A stretch of 64,000 bases of DNA from Toxorhynchites rutilus septentrionalis (lineage: Eukaryota > Arthropoda > Insecta > Diptera > Culicidae), in contig NC_073746.1 in the NCBI RefSeq assembly GCF_029784135.1, forward strand, positions 287,505,348 to 287,569,347. The letters run 5' to 3'. Made by a program: the position numbers and the translations under genes. Under the pieces are notes generated by a model. It was not told the DNA's origin and ran no database searches. It saw only the letters and a program-made list of their open reading frames with translations. Below are positions 43,741-55,440 of the stretch, piece after piece. How positions within the stretch are numbered: position 1 is the first letter of the stretch; the number at the start of each line of letters is the position of its first letter.

Positions 43741-44893
43741 AAAATACATATTTGTAGCAAATTGTGAAGAGCAAATCATTCAAAACAATGTTGAGTTAAA
43801 ACAATATTGGGCAATTGAATATAACCACGAAGGAGGTTCTCTGGCTCTGGTAGGACTGGAAGAAAATCTGCATTTTGAGCTTCTACCAAGCAACTAGTCT
43901 CGAGGAATTCCATCAAGTACTGCTCGCAGCTGAACGTATTAAAATCAACGATCTAGAACGCTTCAAGGGCACTTCCGAGACTCCACCCGCTTTATTCACC
44001 AGATATGGTATCTTCAGATTATCAACTGTTAAGATTTCCGTAAGACGAGAAAATATTTCGCAATCCGCGATCATGAATGTACAGTGTCAACATCTAGTTG
44101 ACACATCCGGATTCTGAGACATATTACTTTCAATTTAGAATGGAAATTTTGACTTGGTGTTATTTGATTACTTGAAACACGTAGTCCTGACCCCGACTTA
44201 ACTACTATGATAGTACGGCTAAAATTGATCATTATAATATAAAATCATCATTAGACATAACCTTTCTTTAAAAATTTTCACCACTCGAAAATTAATATAA
44301 TTTTAAATTACATAGCAAACATATTTGATACGGAGAAGTAAATTTTGATAAATAATTTTTATTTTCAAAGAGTGTTCAATCCACCAATCGATTGTCATTA
44401 TCCCTTCCCATAAACGAAGCACAAAGTTTAATGCAGGCAATACAAATGCAAACGCGAATAGTAAACTAATGTTATTCTAAATCTTCGGATCAGTTAAATT
44501 AACAGCAACAGAATTTGGACACTATACTGTTTATTCGTTTGAGTGAGAATGTGACGAGTGTGGAACGATCCGCAACTAGTAATACATTACAATATTTAGA
44601 CAATTTGAACAGCGCGATGATATCAACATCGGTGAATTTAAAACAAATCGTTTCTATTAATAAGGTTATTATGCCTATTAATAAAAACATGTAATAGAAA
44701 ATTGAAACAATCTTGAAATTAAATTTAAGCGAAAAATATAGAATTCTCTTGATTTTCTTCCGAAAACTGAAGAAGTGTCCACGTGGATAACAGGGGGAGA
44801 GATATAAGGAATGTCCACGCTTGTCCACGGAGGGGTAGTGGAGTGTCCAAAATCGTGCTTTTTCTGTCCACGTGGTATGTGGACAGCCTCTAA

Positions 44894-45830
44894 CTAGCCA
44901 TTATACGACACAAAGTCCCTATGGTATCAAAAACAAACCGGAACATCCAAACCAACACAGGCACTCACATGCACACAAATATTGAGCAAAATAAAATAGT
45001 GAAACAGAAGAAAAATGCATTCATTTATTAAATTTATAGTTCAGCTGCTGGCGACGTTCTAATGTGGTGATAGCATCACTGCGCATTTCAAATACTAATG
45101 CAAATGCGCTTCTTGCAGTTGAATATTTTTCTGCTAGCGCTGGCGCTGTGTTGTTTCAATTTAGCGTAGTGTTTCACTTATACATACACACTTTTTCCAC
45201 ATTTGATGCTGTGTGGTGATAACTTCATTACGCAAATCAAATACGGGTGCAATTGCACTCAGCTGACACGAGCTAGCACATTCAAGCCTCTCAATAAAAA
45301 TGTACACTAACACAGGCAAGAGAGATACACAAATGTTTCATCGATCACCAGATGATTTTCCTCCGAATCAATTTTATCAATGCTAATCGCGAAAACAAAT
45401 TACAGCACTAGAACTAGATATCACTATTTTAACTTTTGATAGCACGGGTTTTTATCCTCATTCCATAACACACGCAATGGAAAAACATGTCGCGATAAGA
45501 AATCGAGCGGGTGACGAATACGAACATATTAATATCGGCCAAACAAAATGGAGCACATCCAGAGAACATTTTCTTCGCCGGATGATAATGCTTTCTTTTT
45601 CGAAATTTGTCCAGAGACTTTAAGTGAATTCCGCTGGATTCGAGTACACTAAGAAGGAAGGCACACTTTTTAAACTAATTAATACAGTAACTACTGCCTG
45701 AAAGACGAAAAACTCGAACGTTTGAAGAGAGTAACACCCTTACGCCTACACCCAAACTAGTGTTGGCAGAAAACATGCCATCTTTGGCAGAAAAGATGCC
45801 ATTTCCTGGTCATGAGAGTCAAATGCGCAA
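44894..45830. other. Non-coding, no gene recognised
   Basis: No domain-like open frame. Near 45770 a short inverted pair around GCCATCTTTGGCAGAAAAGA is present. Confidence 0.3.
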
Positions 45831-45859
45831 ATAATGAGCTATTTTGAAGCTTAAAAATG

Positions 45860-46035
45860 GTTTGTATGTATGCGAGCAGACATCTCTTTCTGTTTTCTTT
45901 TCTCTTTTCATTTGGGATTGTGCAAAAACAAAAAGTCCATACGACGTCAATGGGGATCGAACCAAGGCCGGCTGGAATGCGAAGTTACTTTACACGACCA
46001 CGCTATTCATATAGCTGCCAGCGCTATTATAAAGG
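45860..46035 (-). mobile_element. tRNA-headed SINE fragment, family 3
   Basis: On the minus strand GCTATATGAATAGCGTGGTC and GGCCTTGGTTCGATCCCCAT resemble A and B boxes (GGTTCGATCCC is a near-perfect B box). The rest does not fold as a complete tRNA, and a T/A-rich body follows, so this is a SINE and not a tRNA gene. Confidence 0.5.
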
Positions 46036-46049
46036 AGCGTGATAATATT

Positions 46050-47960
46050 ACACCTCATCATAAAATGAAGTTGGAAGGTGTTTTCTAAGCCGATAAAGAA
46101 GAACATGAACGAGAATATAGCTTTCTCTGTCTGGGCCGTGTATTTGGCAAACTATACGAAAAGCTTTCATTTAAATGTGTCTCCTGTTTCGCTCCCTCAT
46201 TTTGGCTCTAGCATATATATTATACAAATGATATACATGTATTGGGGAGTAGAACATTTTATGTTATCTTTTAGCTCTTTTAATGTAATAAATCGGGGTA
46301 CCAGAAAATGTGCTAAAAATTAACTTTGGGTCAGCACATACGCTCAATCTGAACTGAATTTTCAGGTGCGAAATGCTTTTGCTAAAGTCATTCACAATGA
46401 ATTACGAAATCATGAGAATCCGTCAAACTATCGTTTTTACAACGTAAACAAGTTGTACGAGATTGGTGGAACAAATTCATATTACTCACAATCAGAGTTC
46501 AAGTATATCTCGAACTCGATACAATTCAATATTAGAAAAATCAGTAGAGTATAACAAGAATTTTGAGGAGGCTGAATTAGATGATTAATAAAACTGATAG
46601 AAGACGGAGAAAACATATTTTCTGGAGATTTTTCATTCAATTATACCCTCTTCTTCAAACAAACACCAATAAAGCCTCAAAAATACACAATAGTAATTTT
46701 AAAGAGAAGTTCAACTTTCGGTCTGTGACACCGTGCGCGAGTATACGAGTTATGATTTTGCACGCGAGTACAGGAGGGTTAAGAATAGTTGTTACATCAG
46801 TTATCATGTTATTATGCCACGAGTACCACTTGCGGTATTGGTGGCTTGTACCATAGGCAGTACTCGTGGTCTGAAGATGAAGTTTTAATCGGTGGTACAC
46901 AATTGTTCGAAACGTATAAATAATAGTAACCATAGTAACTTAATTTTCGTACTTTATATGAGATAGGAAATTAATAAGTTCTAGCCTTGGGTTCAAAGTA
47001 AACACTTTTTTTCAATTTATATCACATATCTCTAACCTATTCAATCCCTTTTGTTACCTATGATCAATATGTGCTATATTCACATTACCAGCATAGAAAA
47101 CCGATTATCTTGAACATTTTCCTGAAAATACTATAACAATTATTCCAAGGGTTACACTATTACACTCACTATTCAAATTCATCGGACAGCTTCATATTGC
47201 CAACAAAGTAGATTGCAATCGAACAACTTCTAGCAGCGAATTTTCTGTCCAAAATAAATCTCCCAAAGTATCACTTATTCGCGTTGCAACTTACTCTTCC
47301 AGCGGGTGGCAAGTTTTCTTGGTGGGAAACCCGCTCAACAAACGGACACAGTTGTCATTTCGATCCGTTCTAAATTCATCAGTTCGTTAGAGCGTAGCTT
47401 GTGCAACACTTCATCAACTGCTAGCAACGATTGCATTGCGCAACTAGCAAATGAGTGTCAACTTTCGATGTTTTTTTGTCCCCCCCCCCTCGAGATTTGC
47501 TTTAGTTTGCTCGCTGCAAGAAGCTGTAAGTGAGTAGAGATAAAAAAATAAACCAAGTTGCAGCTGCTGCGAAACTGTGGCAAATTCTACGCGGGAGGAA
47601 TTAAAATTCTATTTAGTTTCGTTTAATCGTAGAACTTTGGAAGAAGAGCTATGAAAATTTTATCATGGAATAGTACTAGCCACTCCACTTCAAAGGGAGT
47701 CTGTCCGAGGCCGGGGTGGAGATGGACAAGTTCAAATTACTCTCTGGGAAGAGATAGGCTGACGCACTAATGTAGCAGTTTCAGCGAAATTTACGCTGCC
47801 ACTGGTCGTTTGGAGATGACAGTGATGGAGTCAGCAGCCGAGCGAATATCTGTAATCAACGTCAGCGACGATGGATTCTTGGGTTTGTTGAGTATTTTGC
47901 TATAGCTGACGATGGATGTTCGTTGTGACAAGCTGCGTCAGAAGGGCCACATTGGTGTCA
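46050..47960. other. Non-coding, mostly AT-rich
   Basis: No gene supported. A C-run lies near 47480. The more GC-balanced stretch 47690-47960 has no long open frame and no recognised family. Confidence 0.3.
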
Positions 47961-47962
47961 CT

Positions 47963-49084
47963 TGCAGTGTTGCCACATTTTCATCTGTACCGGAGGGGGT
48001 AAAAATCTTTTTTATCTGTACTTTTTTCTTTCAAAAATCTGTTCCAAAAATTTATTCCATCGAAAATATTCGATGCAAAGAAGAATCTGTTTTATCAGCA
48101 TAAAAATACTCACTTGTTATCTATAAAATATAACATTTACTTACTAACTGCATATTAACATTTACTAGAAATACTACATTTGCTTCAAATGTACATTAAC
48201 ATTTGCAAGCCTCGAAACACTCGTGCGTTTGATGATGCTTATAAGTAGTCTTTCTAAATTTAGATTGCTCTCATATTCATTGACGTAAAATTTAATGCAT
48301 ACTATCGTTCAATTTTTCGTCAAAGAAATTTCTTTCGACTTGCACTGGGATCACGTGTATTCTAGAGCTTGCTACTCCAAAATACATTTATGCGTGTTAT
48401 TCGGCATAGAAATCTCAACTAAGTACTACTAATAAAAATGACACAAGTAACATCTACGTTGAGAAAGCGAAAAGTTCCACTGGGAACGTTAGTGCCATCC
48501 GATAACTATCATTCAATAGAATTTTCGATCTGCCGCCACGATCAGATCTTTTGATCATCGAGTCGCTGCAGCGCCGATTCTGAAGCTTATTCTTGTTCTG
48601 ATTATATTTAAAAAAAAGGTAAGATGAGCGTGAAGTGAGAAAAAAAGCGAGCCGTTCAATCTTTTAGGCATCAATTTTTTGTCCAACAATCCTGCAAATG
48701 TTTGTTTTCTGAAACGGTGATTTCCTTTCGGAGCAATTTTACTTTTAGAGCTGGTAATTCGTTCTCCAGATCTTGCAAAACTCCATCGAAGAATGCTAGA
48801 AAATTCAATCTGGAGCAAAACATACTCCAAAAAAGCAAGAAAGATTATGTCTTTTAATTTTTGAGGGCAGTCAGTATTCTGCAAGCAGTTCAACTTTCAT
48901 CAAACTTTACTGAAACCCTTTTCATCTGTACTATTTCTGTAAATCTGTATCGTAATCTGTACCATTCAAAATTTTTGGTTATATAGGAAAAACTGTTGAA
49001 AAAATGGTACTCAAGTCTCAAATTACTCATTTGTTTGATGGTTATTACACACACTCATAAATCTGTACGTGTGACAACACTGCA
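47963..49084. mobile_element. Inverted-repeat element, ends TGCAGTGTTGYCACA
   Basis: The left end TGCAGTGTTGCCACATTTTC and the right end, the complement of ATCTGTACGTGTGACAACAC-TGCA, share TGCAGTGTTGYCACA and nearby TCTGTAC blocks. Several further TCTGTAC or ATCTGTA copies lie within ~100 bp of each end. It contains the SINE at 48310-48510. No clear target duplication, so the superfamily is open. Confidence 0.45.
48310..48510 (+). mobile_element. SINE family 2 copy lacking the tRNA head
   Basis: It begins at TTTTTCGTCAAAGAAATTTC and continues GACTTGCACTGGGATCACG to AGTTCCACTGGGAACGTTAG, parallel to 43480-43740. It is 5'-truncated. Confidence 0.65.
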
Positions 49085-49399
49085 CAACGGTCCAGGAGAT
49101 GCATTTAAGTGGAAATTAGCATATAGAGCTCGACAGTTATTCTATAGACAAAAACTGTCTTCGACAATGTTACATATGATAGAGCGCTCATTTTCATTTC
49201 ATGTTGTTGCTTGCCGTTCTTTCTGGGACAAACATAAAAAATGTTTGTTAACGGAATTTGAAAAAACCAATTTCCCTTTATATAATATGTGATTTTCAAA
49301 GATATGTTATTTTTTTGTATTTGAATAAATTAAAATTGGAATCATGAGTTCTTGGGTTAAACCCCAATAATAACTTTGAGATTAAAACATTGACAAATT

Positions 49400-49875
49400 C
49401 TGCATCGCAAAATGGATAAGCTCTAAAAGTCGTATTTTAAATATAAAAGTTAGATTAAAATTACCGGTTTTTTCATGGTTACCCTAATGCAACTTGCAAC
49501 TAAAAAACAACTATGTGGGAGATATCTATTCTTTAGACAAAAACGGTCTTCCACAAAATTTTTACATATGATAGAGCGCTCATTTATCAAATCTGTTATC
49601 AAAAATAGGGTGACCAAAATTATCGATGAAATAAAAAATCTAACTTTCTTATCTTTATAGATAGAGATAAACACAGCTAGACAATATTGTAGCCCAAATT
49701 ATTTTAATCAACTTTGTAGAACAAAGCTTTTTCTATCTTTTAATATAATCGATTTAGCACTTTTTTCCTAACTTGCATTAGAGTGACCATGAAAAAGAGG
49801 GTTTTTTGCTCTAACTTTTATATTTCGAATTCTACATCAAAGCTGTCTTCGTACGACTTTTAGAGCTTATCAAGA
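49400..49875. repeat. Inverted-repeat segment
   Basis: GATAAGCTCTAAAAGTCGT near 49418 and ACGACTTTTAGAGCTTATC near 49853 are exact complements, with flanking TATAAAAGTT / AACTTTTATA pairs. The block ACATATGATAGAGCGCTCAT occurs at 49173 and 49563, so the region holds direct repeats too. Confidence 0.5.
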
Positions 49876-49879
49876 CCAA

Positions 49880-50330
49880 CATTTTGCGGGCAGAACTTGT
49901 CAATGTTCTGGTCACCTGCAAACGGCCGTCGATGGTGATGCATGCCCGAGGTATCCAAACGTTGTTAGGATTGTCGTAATGGACCCACTTTTCATCGCCA
50001 GTAACGACTCGATGCAAAAAAAAACCCTATCTTTTATGCCGTTAGAACAGTTATGCGCAGATGAAAAAACGGCGTTCGACGTCTCGTGGCTTTAATTCAC
50101 ACGGCACCCAATGTCTTATCTTTCTGATCATTCCCATTGCAACGATCGGATATGGTTGCTGAGCTACTTCAAGTGTATCTGCAAGTTTTTGTTGCGTTTG
50201 TGACGAATCTTGATCAAGTAAAGCCTACAATTCTTCATCTTCAATCTTTTTTGGCGGTCCGGAACGTTCTTCGGAACCCAACAAGTAGTGCTCAATTATT
50301 TGGCGAATCCTTAGAGATACAGTAAGAATA
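49880..50330 (-). pseudogene. mariner transposase remnant (first catalytic region)
   Basis: The minus strand reads MHRVVTGDEKWVHYDNP-N, with upstream degenerate pieces matching LKPRDVERR and a helix-turn-helix. Downstream, ITIDGRLQVTRTLTSSARK is frame-mixed. It lacks the second and third catalytic motifs. Different family from the intact copy at 22107-23132. Confidence 0.55.
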
Positions 50331-50829
50331 ACAGAGCTCCACGTTAATCGAAGCTCTCCGACCGGGATTGTAAATACAGTTAATTAGATAGCAAAAGTTA
50401 GCAAAATCGCTTATCCGAATACAGGCAAACCTTTTTTCGTTGTGCGATCTTTTTTGTGTGATTTTCTATTCTTGTGCAATTGTTTCGTGCGGTATATGAA
50501 AAGAAGCATATTTGACGAAGTTATCGTCCATTTAGTTTTGTTCGATGTCAGATGTCAGAGCGAAAAAAGCATATTTGCGTCAGAATAATCCACTTTTTAA
50601 ATCATTCCCATTCTTTCATCGAATGCTCTATGTTGCGCATGATATTATTTCTAATAGCGCTACTGGTGAAGTTTTTCGCGATTGTTTTACGCGATTTATT
50701 TTGTGTGGTCCCAATCACTCGCACAAAACAAAAGTTTGCCTGTAAATCAATCTTTGAATTTAAATGTTTCCCAGGAGACAATTCGTTAAGTTTTGATAAA
50801 AAGTCCTTACATAAAGAGGGCTAAAAAGG

Positions 50830-51470
50830 TTAAAGCCCCTAATCTGACACCATCTCACATCGAAAGACGTCTGAGTTTTTCCAAAGCTCACATGAACTGA
50901 CAGTATGACACCGTATGTTATTGCAAAGAATGTTTTCAAAAGACTACATTTTGAAGCGCGGAAAGTTCTTCAATGTAGACGGCCTTTTCATTACTTCTAA
51001 CTTTGCAAGGTTATTTTCAGTGAAAAAAAGGATCAATTTGGATGGTGCTGATAGTTGCAACTGGTACTGACGTGATTTACGGCAAGGGGAACTTTAGTGG
51101 AGGCTCGTTTATGGTTTGGGTGGGTTCTTTGCAAACGGAAACTTCAAGATAGCTTTACCAACCTTCAATATGAATAGCAAGAATTATATACATGTTCTGG
51201 AATCCTCTCTGGAATACTTATGAATTTTGAAAACTGGACAGCTGAAATTGTCATATTTAAGCCCAATAAATGAACAAACGGCTCTTTTGAACGAAATTGA
51301 CGTTAAACATACTTTATTCTATACATCCAACAATGTATTAAAAGATCTTGTTGAAACTCTAACTGGTGGTCTTATAGAAGTTGGACAGAGTCATGATGCA
51401 AATGCAAATGCAAATTTATTTTCTATTTTTATTGAGTATATCTCATTGTAAACAGTTGAAAACATGAACA
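50830..51470 (+). pseudogene. Tc1-like transposase remnant
   Basis: Plus-strand fragments include PSHIERRLSFSKAHM, FSVKKRINLDGAD, WRLVYGLGGFFANGNFKIA and NMNSKNYIHVLESSLEYL. These match the Tc1-type order (ERRLxFAxxH, DEKxFNLDGPDG, GGGSxMVWGxF, YxxVLExxL). Stops and frame changes are frequent. Confidence 0.5.
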
Positions 51471-51479
51471 CCGAAGAGG

Positions 51480-52740
51480 AACAACGGCCCGGAAATTTGT
51501 TTTCATCCAGACGACCAACGTAAGCGAATTCTTCATCTGCTCATCTTATCTCAGAATGATCGGACACTGAAAATTATGTGAATTTAATGAATACAATATA
51601 TCGAAAGGCTCTCATTAACATAGTCATAATTGAATTCAGAAGAGCCTTCTTCTATCACTTGCACCACATTTGGAATCTGAGAAGTGTAACAATGAAGTAA
51701 AACACAAGTACTGCAATCAATCGAATCAATCAGGTCCAATAGACATAATGTAGAGCTATATCCACCTCTCCTCGAAAGCTGACTAGCATGACAGGAATTG
51801 AATACAGTCAATAGATCGCATTGATGTAGAAATGCTTCGTTTCACTCCAACTGTGAATCTGTGGCTCGTTCCACACCTTCTTCTAAATATCACTCCAAGC
51901 CATACAACAAATGAAACAACAACGATGAGCCATGTGTTGGCTGTTGAGTCTACTTTCCAACAGTCGGGTAAAAGGGCATCTTTTAAACGTTTGAGGTTTC
52001 CGGAAAAGGGTGGGGGACTGCCACTCGTATGCGCTAGTAGGCGTGATGAAAATTCATCAGAAGTACAATACAATGTGCTCTTCTGGCGTGTTGTTCTTAC
52101 ATCAGATGATTTTTTCAAGCGCGACGGTAAACATCACTGAAATTGAATGGGCAACAGTGTGGCAGTTGTTCTTTTTCACGTTTGGGTTTGTCAGATGATC
52201 GGTTACACTGCCCAAAATGCATTTATTCATTCGTTTAGTTGAAGTGGAATCGAACAAAACGAGCATCGTTTCCAACGAAGCACGACTACGGAACATAGTT
52301 CTTACATTTGGATCAATTGAACTTCCCTTCCAAGGCAATCTAATGAATAATCCAATCGAAGATATACGGCTCGACGATTAGCTGTTCGGCAGCACCGTTT
52401 CCGGTATACAACATTCATATTACTGCAATGCGAAGGATTCTCCCCAGTCATCGAAGAACAATTGAACAAGACGGGATGATGATTGGAAAGTGCATTACTA
52501 AAAGATTAAATTAGGAGAGGGATTCGCTATTAAGCATTGTCTATGCATCCAGCTGAACGCAATAGCAATAGTACATATCTTTGAAAGGAAAAATGAATTA
52601 TTCATGAAACCATAATGTTTAAAGCACTACCAAATATTGGTAGCTATGGGCTCTGATTAATCTTTTATAGTGTGGGTGTAGTGAAGAGAAATACATCATT
52701 TTTGCATGAAATTGAAGGCTATATTTAGCATAGTGAAAAT
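51480..52740. other. Unassigned region with overlapping open frames
   Basis: Open frames exist on both strands between 51783 and 52338 (minus 111 and 78 aa; plus 102 aa). None shows a domain I recognise. Codon-like structure is equal on both strands, so I do not call a gene. A host exon or an unknown element cannot be excluded. Confidence 0.25.
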
Positions 52741-52744
52741 TACC

Positions 52745-52910
52745 CGATTTGATTCAATTATGCACCGTTCTGTTCGAGAACTCATTGCCATTTTAGAGGC
52801 TGCTCATAGAAACCTTTGTAAATATTGGCGAAAAAAAACAGAGAATTGAGAGAATCACCCGACATAGACTGAAACAGGTGGTAATCACTTGGTGTCATGT
52901 CCAAAAAAAA
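52745..52910 (-). pseudogene. mariner transposase C-terminal remnant
   Basis: The minus strand gives DMTPSDYHLFQSMSGDSLNS, then EQPLKWQ and VLEQNGA, matching the mariner C-terminus from the third catalytic Asp to the end. Truncated at its 5' side. Confidence 0.55.
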
Positions 52911-52937
52911 TGGAAAGGTTTTCGTAATTCTTTTTAG

Positions 52938-53528
52938 ATACCGTTTTGTATCAAATTCCGAACACTTCATTTTGAAATGTAAATTTACTGAACTTTAATA
53001 TTTTCAATAATTGAATAATAAGTACCCTGACATTCTTTGTGGTGTAGGCTTCATTTTAATATCATTCACAGGTGTCGATACTGTATATAACTTAAAATAC
53101 TAAGCATTTGCAAAAAAGTGACTGTCAAAACCAGCGAAAAAATGTTTGCGTTAGCAAATTCGAAATTTAAATCAAGTTTCGAAGCACAATATCCAAATTT
53201 TTGGAAGCGTTTTATTTTTCCAAAGAAGAATGGCTAATTCGCTTTGATTTGATATACCGATCATCTAAATCGGTCTAGTAACTTAAAAGTTATGATTTTT
53301 TTTTAAATTGCATTTTGGGAATTTGAGACAAATGTAATCAAACATATTTTTAGTTTTTCACTATGAATATGAACTTTTAATTTAATTTTATAGTAGCCAA
53401 ATGAAAGAAAAGGCTCTGTTGTGTCCAAAAACCACATTAATTTCGCGAAAAAGTACCATTTTGAGTAATGAGACACTGTTTAATGGCCACATAAGCTCAA
53501 GTGTTCGGAACTTGAGACAAAACGGTAC
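52938..53528. repeat. Inverted-repeat element, possible MITE
   Basis: ATACCGTTTTGTATCAAATT-CCGAACACTT at the left and AAGTGTTCGGAACTTGAGAC-AAAACGGTAC at the right are inverted over ~30 bases with three mismatches. AT-rich interior without ORF. Confidence 0.5.
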
Positions 53529-53529
53529 C

Positions 53530-54490
53530 TTTTCCATAGCAAAGATACTGAGCAGAGCCGGGGGATAGCGATAACTACAGTGTATTTGTATATGAAAATC
53601 ACCCTAGAATTGACTTCGCACAAGCACCGTTTTAGACGCAATTCTTCACCGATTTATCCCATGCATTGTTAAATGGTACGCAAAACCCTTTTTAGTTTTT
53701 TTGATATTTTGGTTCTAGGAAAAACGGCAGACGAAAAAAAAATCAAATTATTCAAAAAAATTAAAACGAAAAGGGCTCAAATTCTGATATATTTTTTAAT
53801 CTATTGAAAAATTGAAAATGTCAGCCATTTTACATCGGAAATTCCACCTTCTGATAAGTCATTTGCTACGAATAATCCGTGTTGCCCAAATAGAATCGTC
53901 ACAGACGAGCACTGATCTATCTAGAAATTTGAAAAAAATCTTCATGTTTCTGAGTTTTAGACGTTCAAGAATATACTCTAGCAAGGACTTCTCGTAAATC
54001 CCATTATTTACCGATTTATAGCCATTTTGTGATGCAGTATCTATTTGAGTACTGCCTTGACACAAAACGTCAAACGCCTTTGTTTTAAACTAGCTTTTTT
54101 CACACCGGCGTACACGATATCTCAAGTTCTACTGTACCGATTTATTCCAAATTTGATGTTGATAAGTTTTTATACATCTCACTATCGCATGAACCAATTT
54201 TTTTTTTTAAATTTCACTATTGTTATAAAATTGGAATTAAAGTGCTAAAGAGCAATTTCCTTTTTCAAACGGTTGGGTTATTTTCTGCAAAAGTTTACAA
54301 ACACGGTGATGGTCTCGTTCCAGCCGGCTAGCAATCAACAGCATTCATTGAGGCTAAAATTAAACTTTAAAATTCTCAAATTACCTCTTATAGACTGCGA
54401 TTGAGTTGGTTTAATTCCACAGCGGATCTTCTGCGGATTTAATTTTTATAGACGCGCAGTAGCAAAGCAGAAAATAAATATTGCTCATAA
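53530..54490. other. Non-coding, AT-rich
   Basis: No gene or recognised element. Confidence 0.3.
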
Positions 54491-54499
54491 TAAATATTA

Positions 54500-55440
54500 A
54501 TAACTAGCTGACCCGGCCAACTTCGTCCCGCCCACAACTGCATTTATGATTAATATAATTCCGAACACTCACGTTCCCGGAAAGTATTTCTTTGTTCGCG
54601 ATCTATATTCGTAGTACATAATTTCCTTTTTGACATATATATTCGCAGTATATAATTTCCTTTTTGACATATACACCTGACGCAGACTGAGACAGATCAA
54701 TCCTAATACTGACTGTTCAAATCCGTTGCTCCGTTTTTGAGTTAAATCGTGAGTACTAGTATCTATATAAATACCGAGTCAGCTAGTATCTATATAAATA
54801 CACCAAATCATTTTTATTTATATAGATACTAGCTGACTCGGCAAACTTCGTCCCGCCCAAAATTTGTTTTTTGTTATCAATACCTTCAAACATTCACGCT
54901 TTCTTACTATAAGCAAGTTCATGGGGCAATCGCAGAACTGTTCATTGATTGATCTTCTAATCGACCCCGTTGAATTTACCTTTTACTGTAAAATTCCTAG
55001 TATTTCTAACAAAACTCATCATTATAATATTTGATTATTTTCCGACACAATTCTCGTTCGAGATTTTTCAACCACTTGCAAATAACATGTTTCTCCGTTG
55101 CATGGAATAAATGTTTTATACAGAAAATATAATAGAATAAAGACAGCCCTAAATCGGACAATTCCTTCCTCGAGTTCTGCTCTTATCAACATATTCGGCG
55201 ATCGATTTTTGTTTATAAAGATAGAAGACGATATAGGAGTGCGTTTTATCACATTAAAATCCATTTCGAGTTTCGAACAAAGATCAATTTCGCTAGCGCA
55301 AACATCATATGGACAAACAGCACTTGTCACTATGTAATTGTAGAACAAAACCCCTACATACCAATTTTCATGTCGATCGGTCAGGTGGTTTCCGAGTTCA
55401 TAAGAATCAGACAGACAGACAGACAGTCAGAAATCCAGTA
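54500..55440 (+). repeat. Dispersed repeat beginning TAGCTGACYCGGC, two copies and a palindrome
   Basis: The first copy starts near 54505 (TAGCTGACCCGGCCAACTTC) and the second near 54830 (TAGCTGACTCGGCAAACTTC). Between them is a perfect 27-bp inverted pair (54774-54800 and 54815-54841) with a 14-base loop. A 33-bp block is duplicated in tandem at about 54608-54672 (ATAATTTCCTTTTTGACATA). The second copy runs to a (GACA)n run near 55409-55428. Part of it matches 40380-40680 in inverse orientation. Confidence 0.6.

Larger units (their letters stand above)
42325..44890. mobile_element. Harbinger-like non-autonomous element (TAA-flanked)
   Basis: The inverted ends are GGGGCTGTCCACGTACCACG at the left and the complement of CGTGGTATGTGGACAGCCTC at the right. 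Inside each, GTCCACGTGGA blocks recur, so the ends also hold short internal palindromes (CCACGTGG). TAA is on both sides (42322-42324 and 44891-44893). A 3-bp TNA duplication with GGG-starting ends fits PIF/Harbinger. No transposase or Myb-like ORF is found in the 2.57 kb. It holds a SINE (43480-43740) and a small MITE (43213-43388). Confidence 0.65.

Noticed and set aside
45945..46030. tRNA gene on the minus strand
   Set aside because: A and B boxes are present but no complete cloverleaf; the body continues as a SINE.
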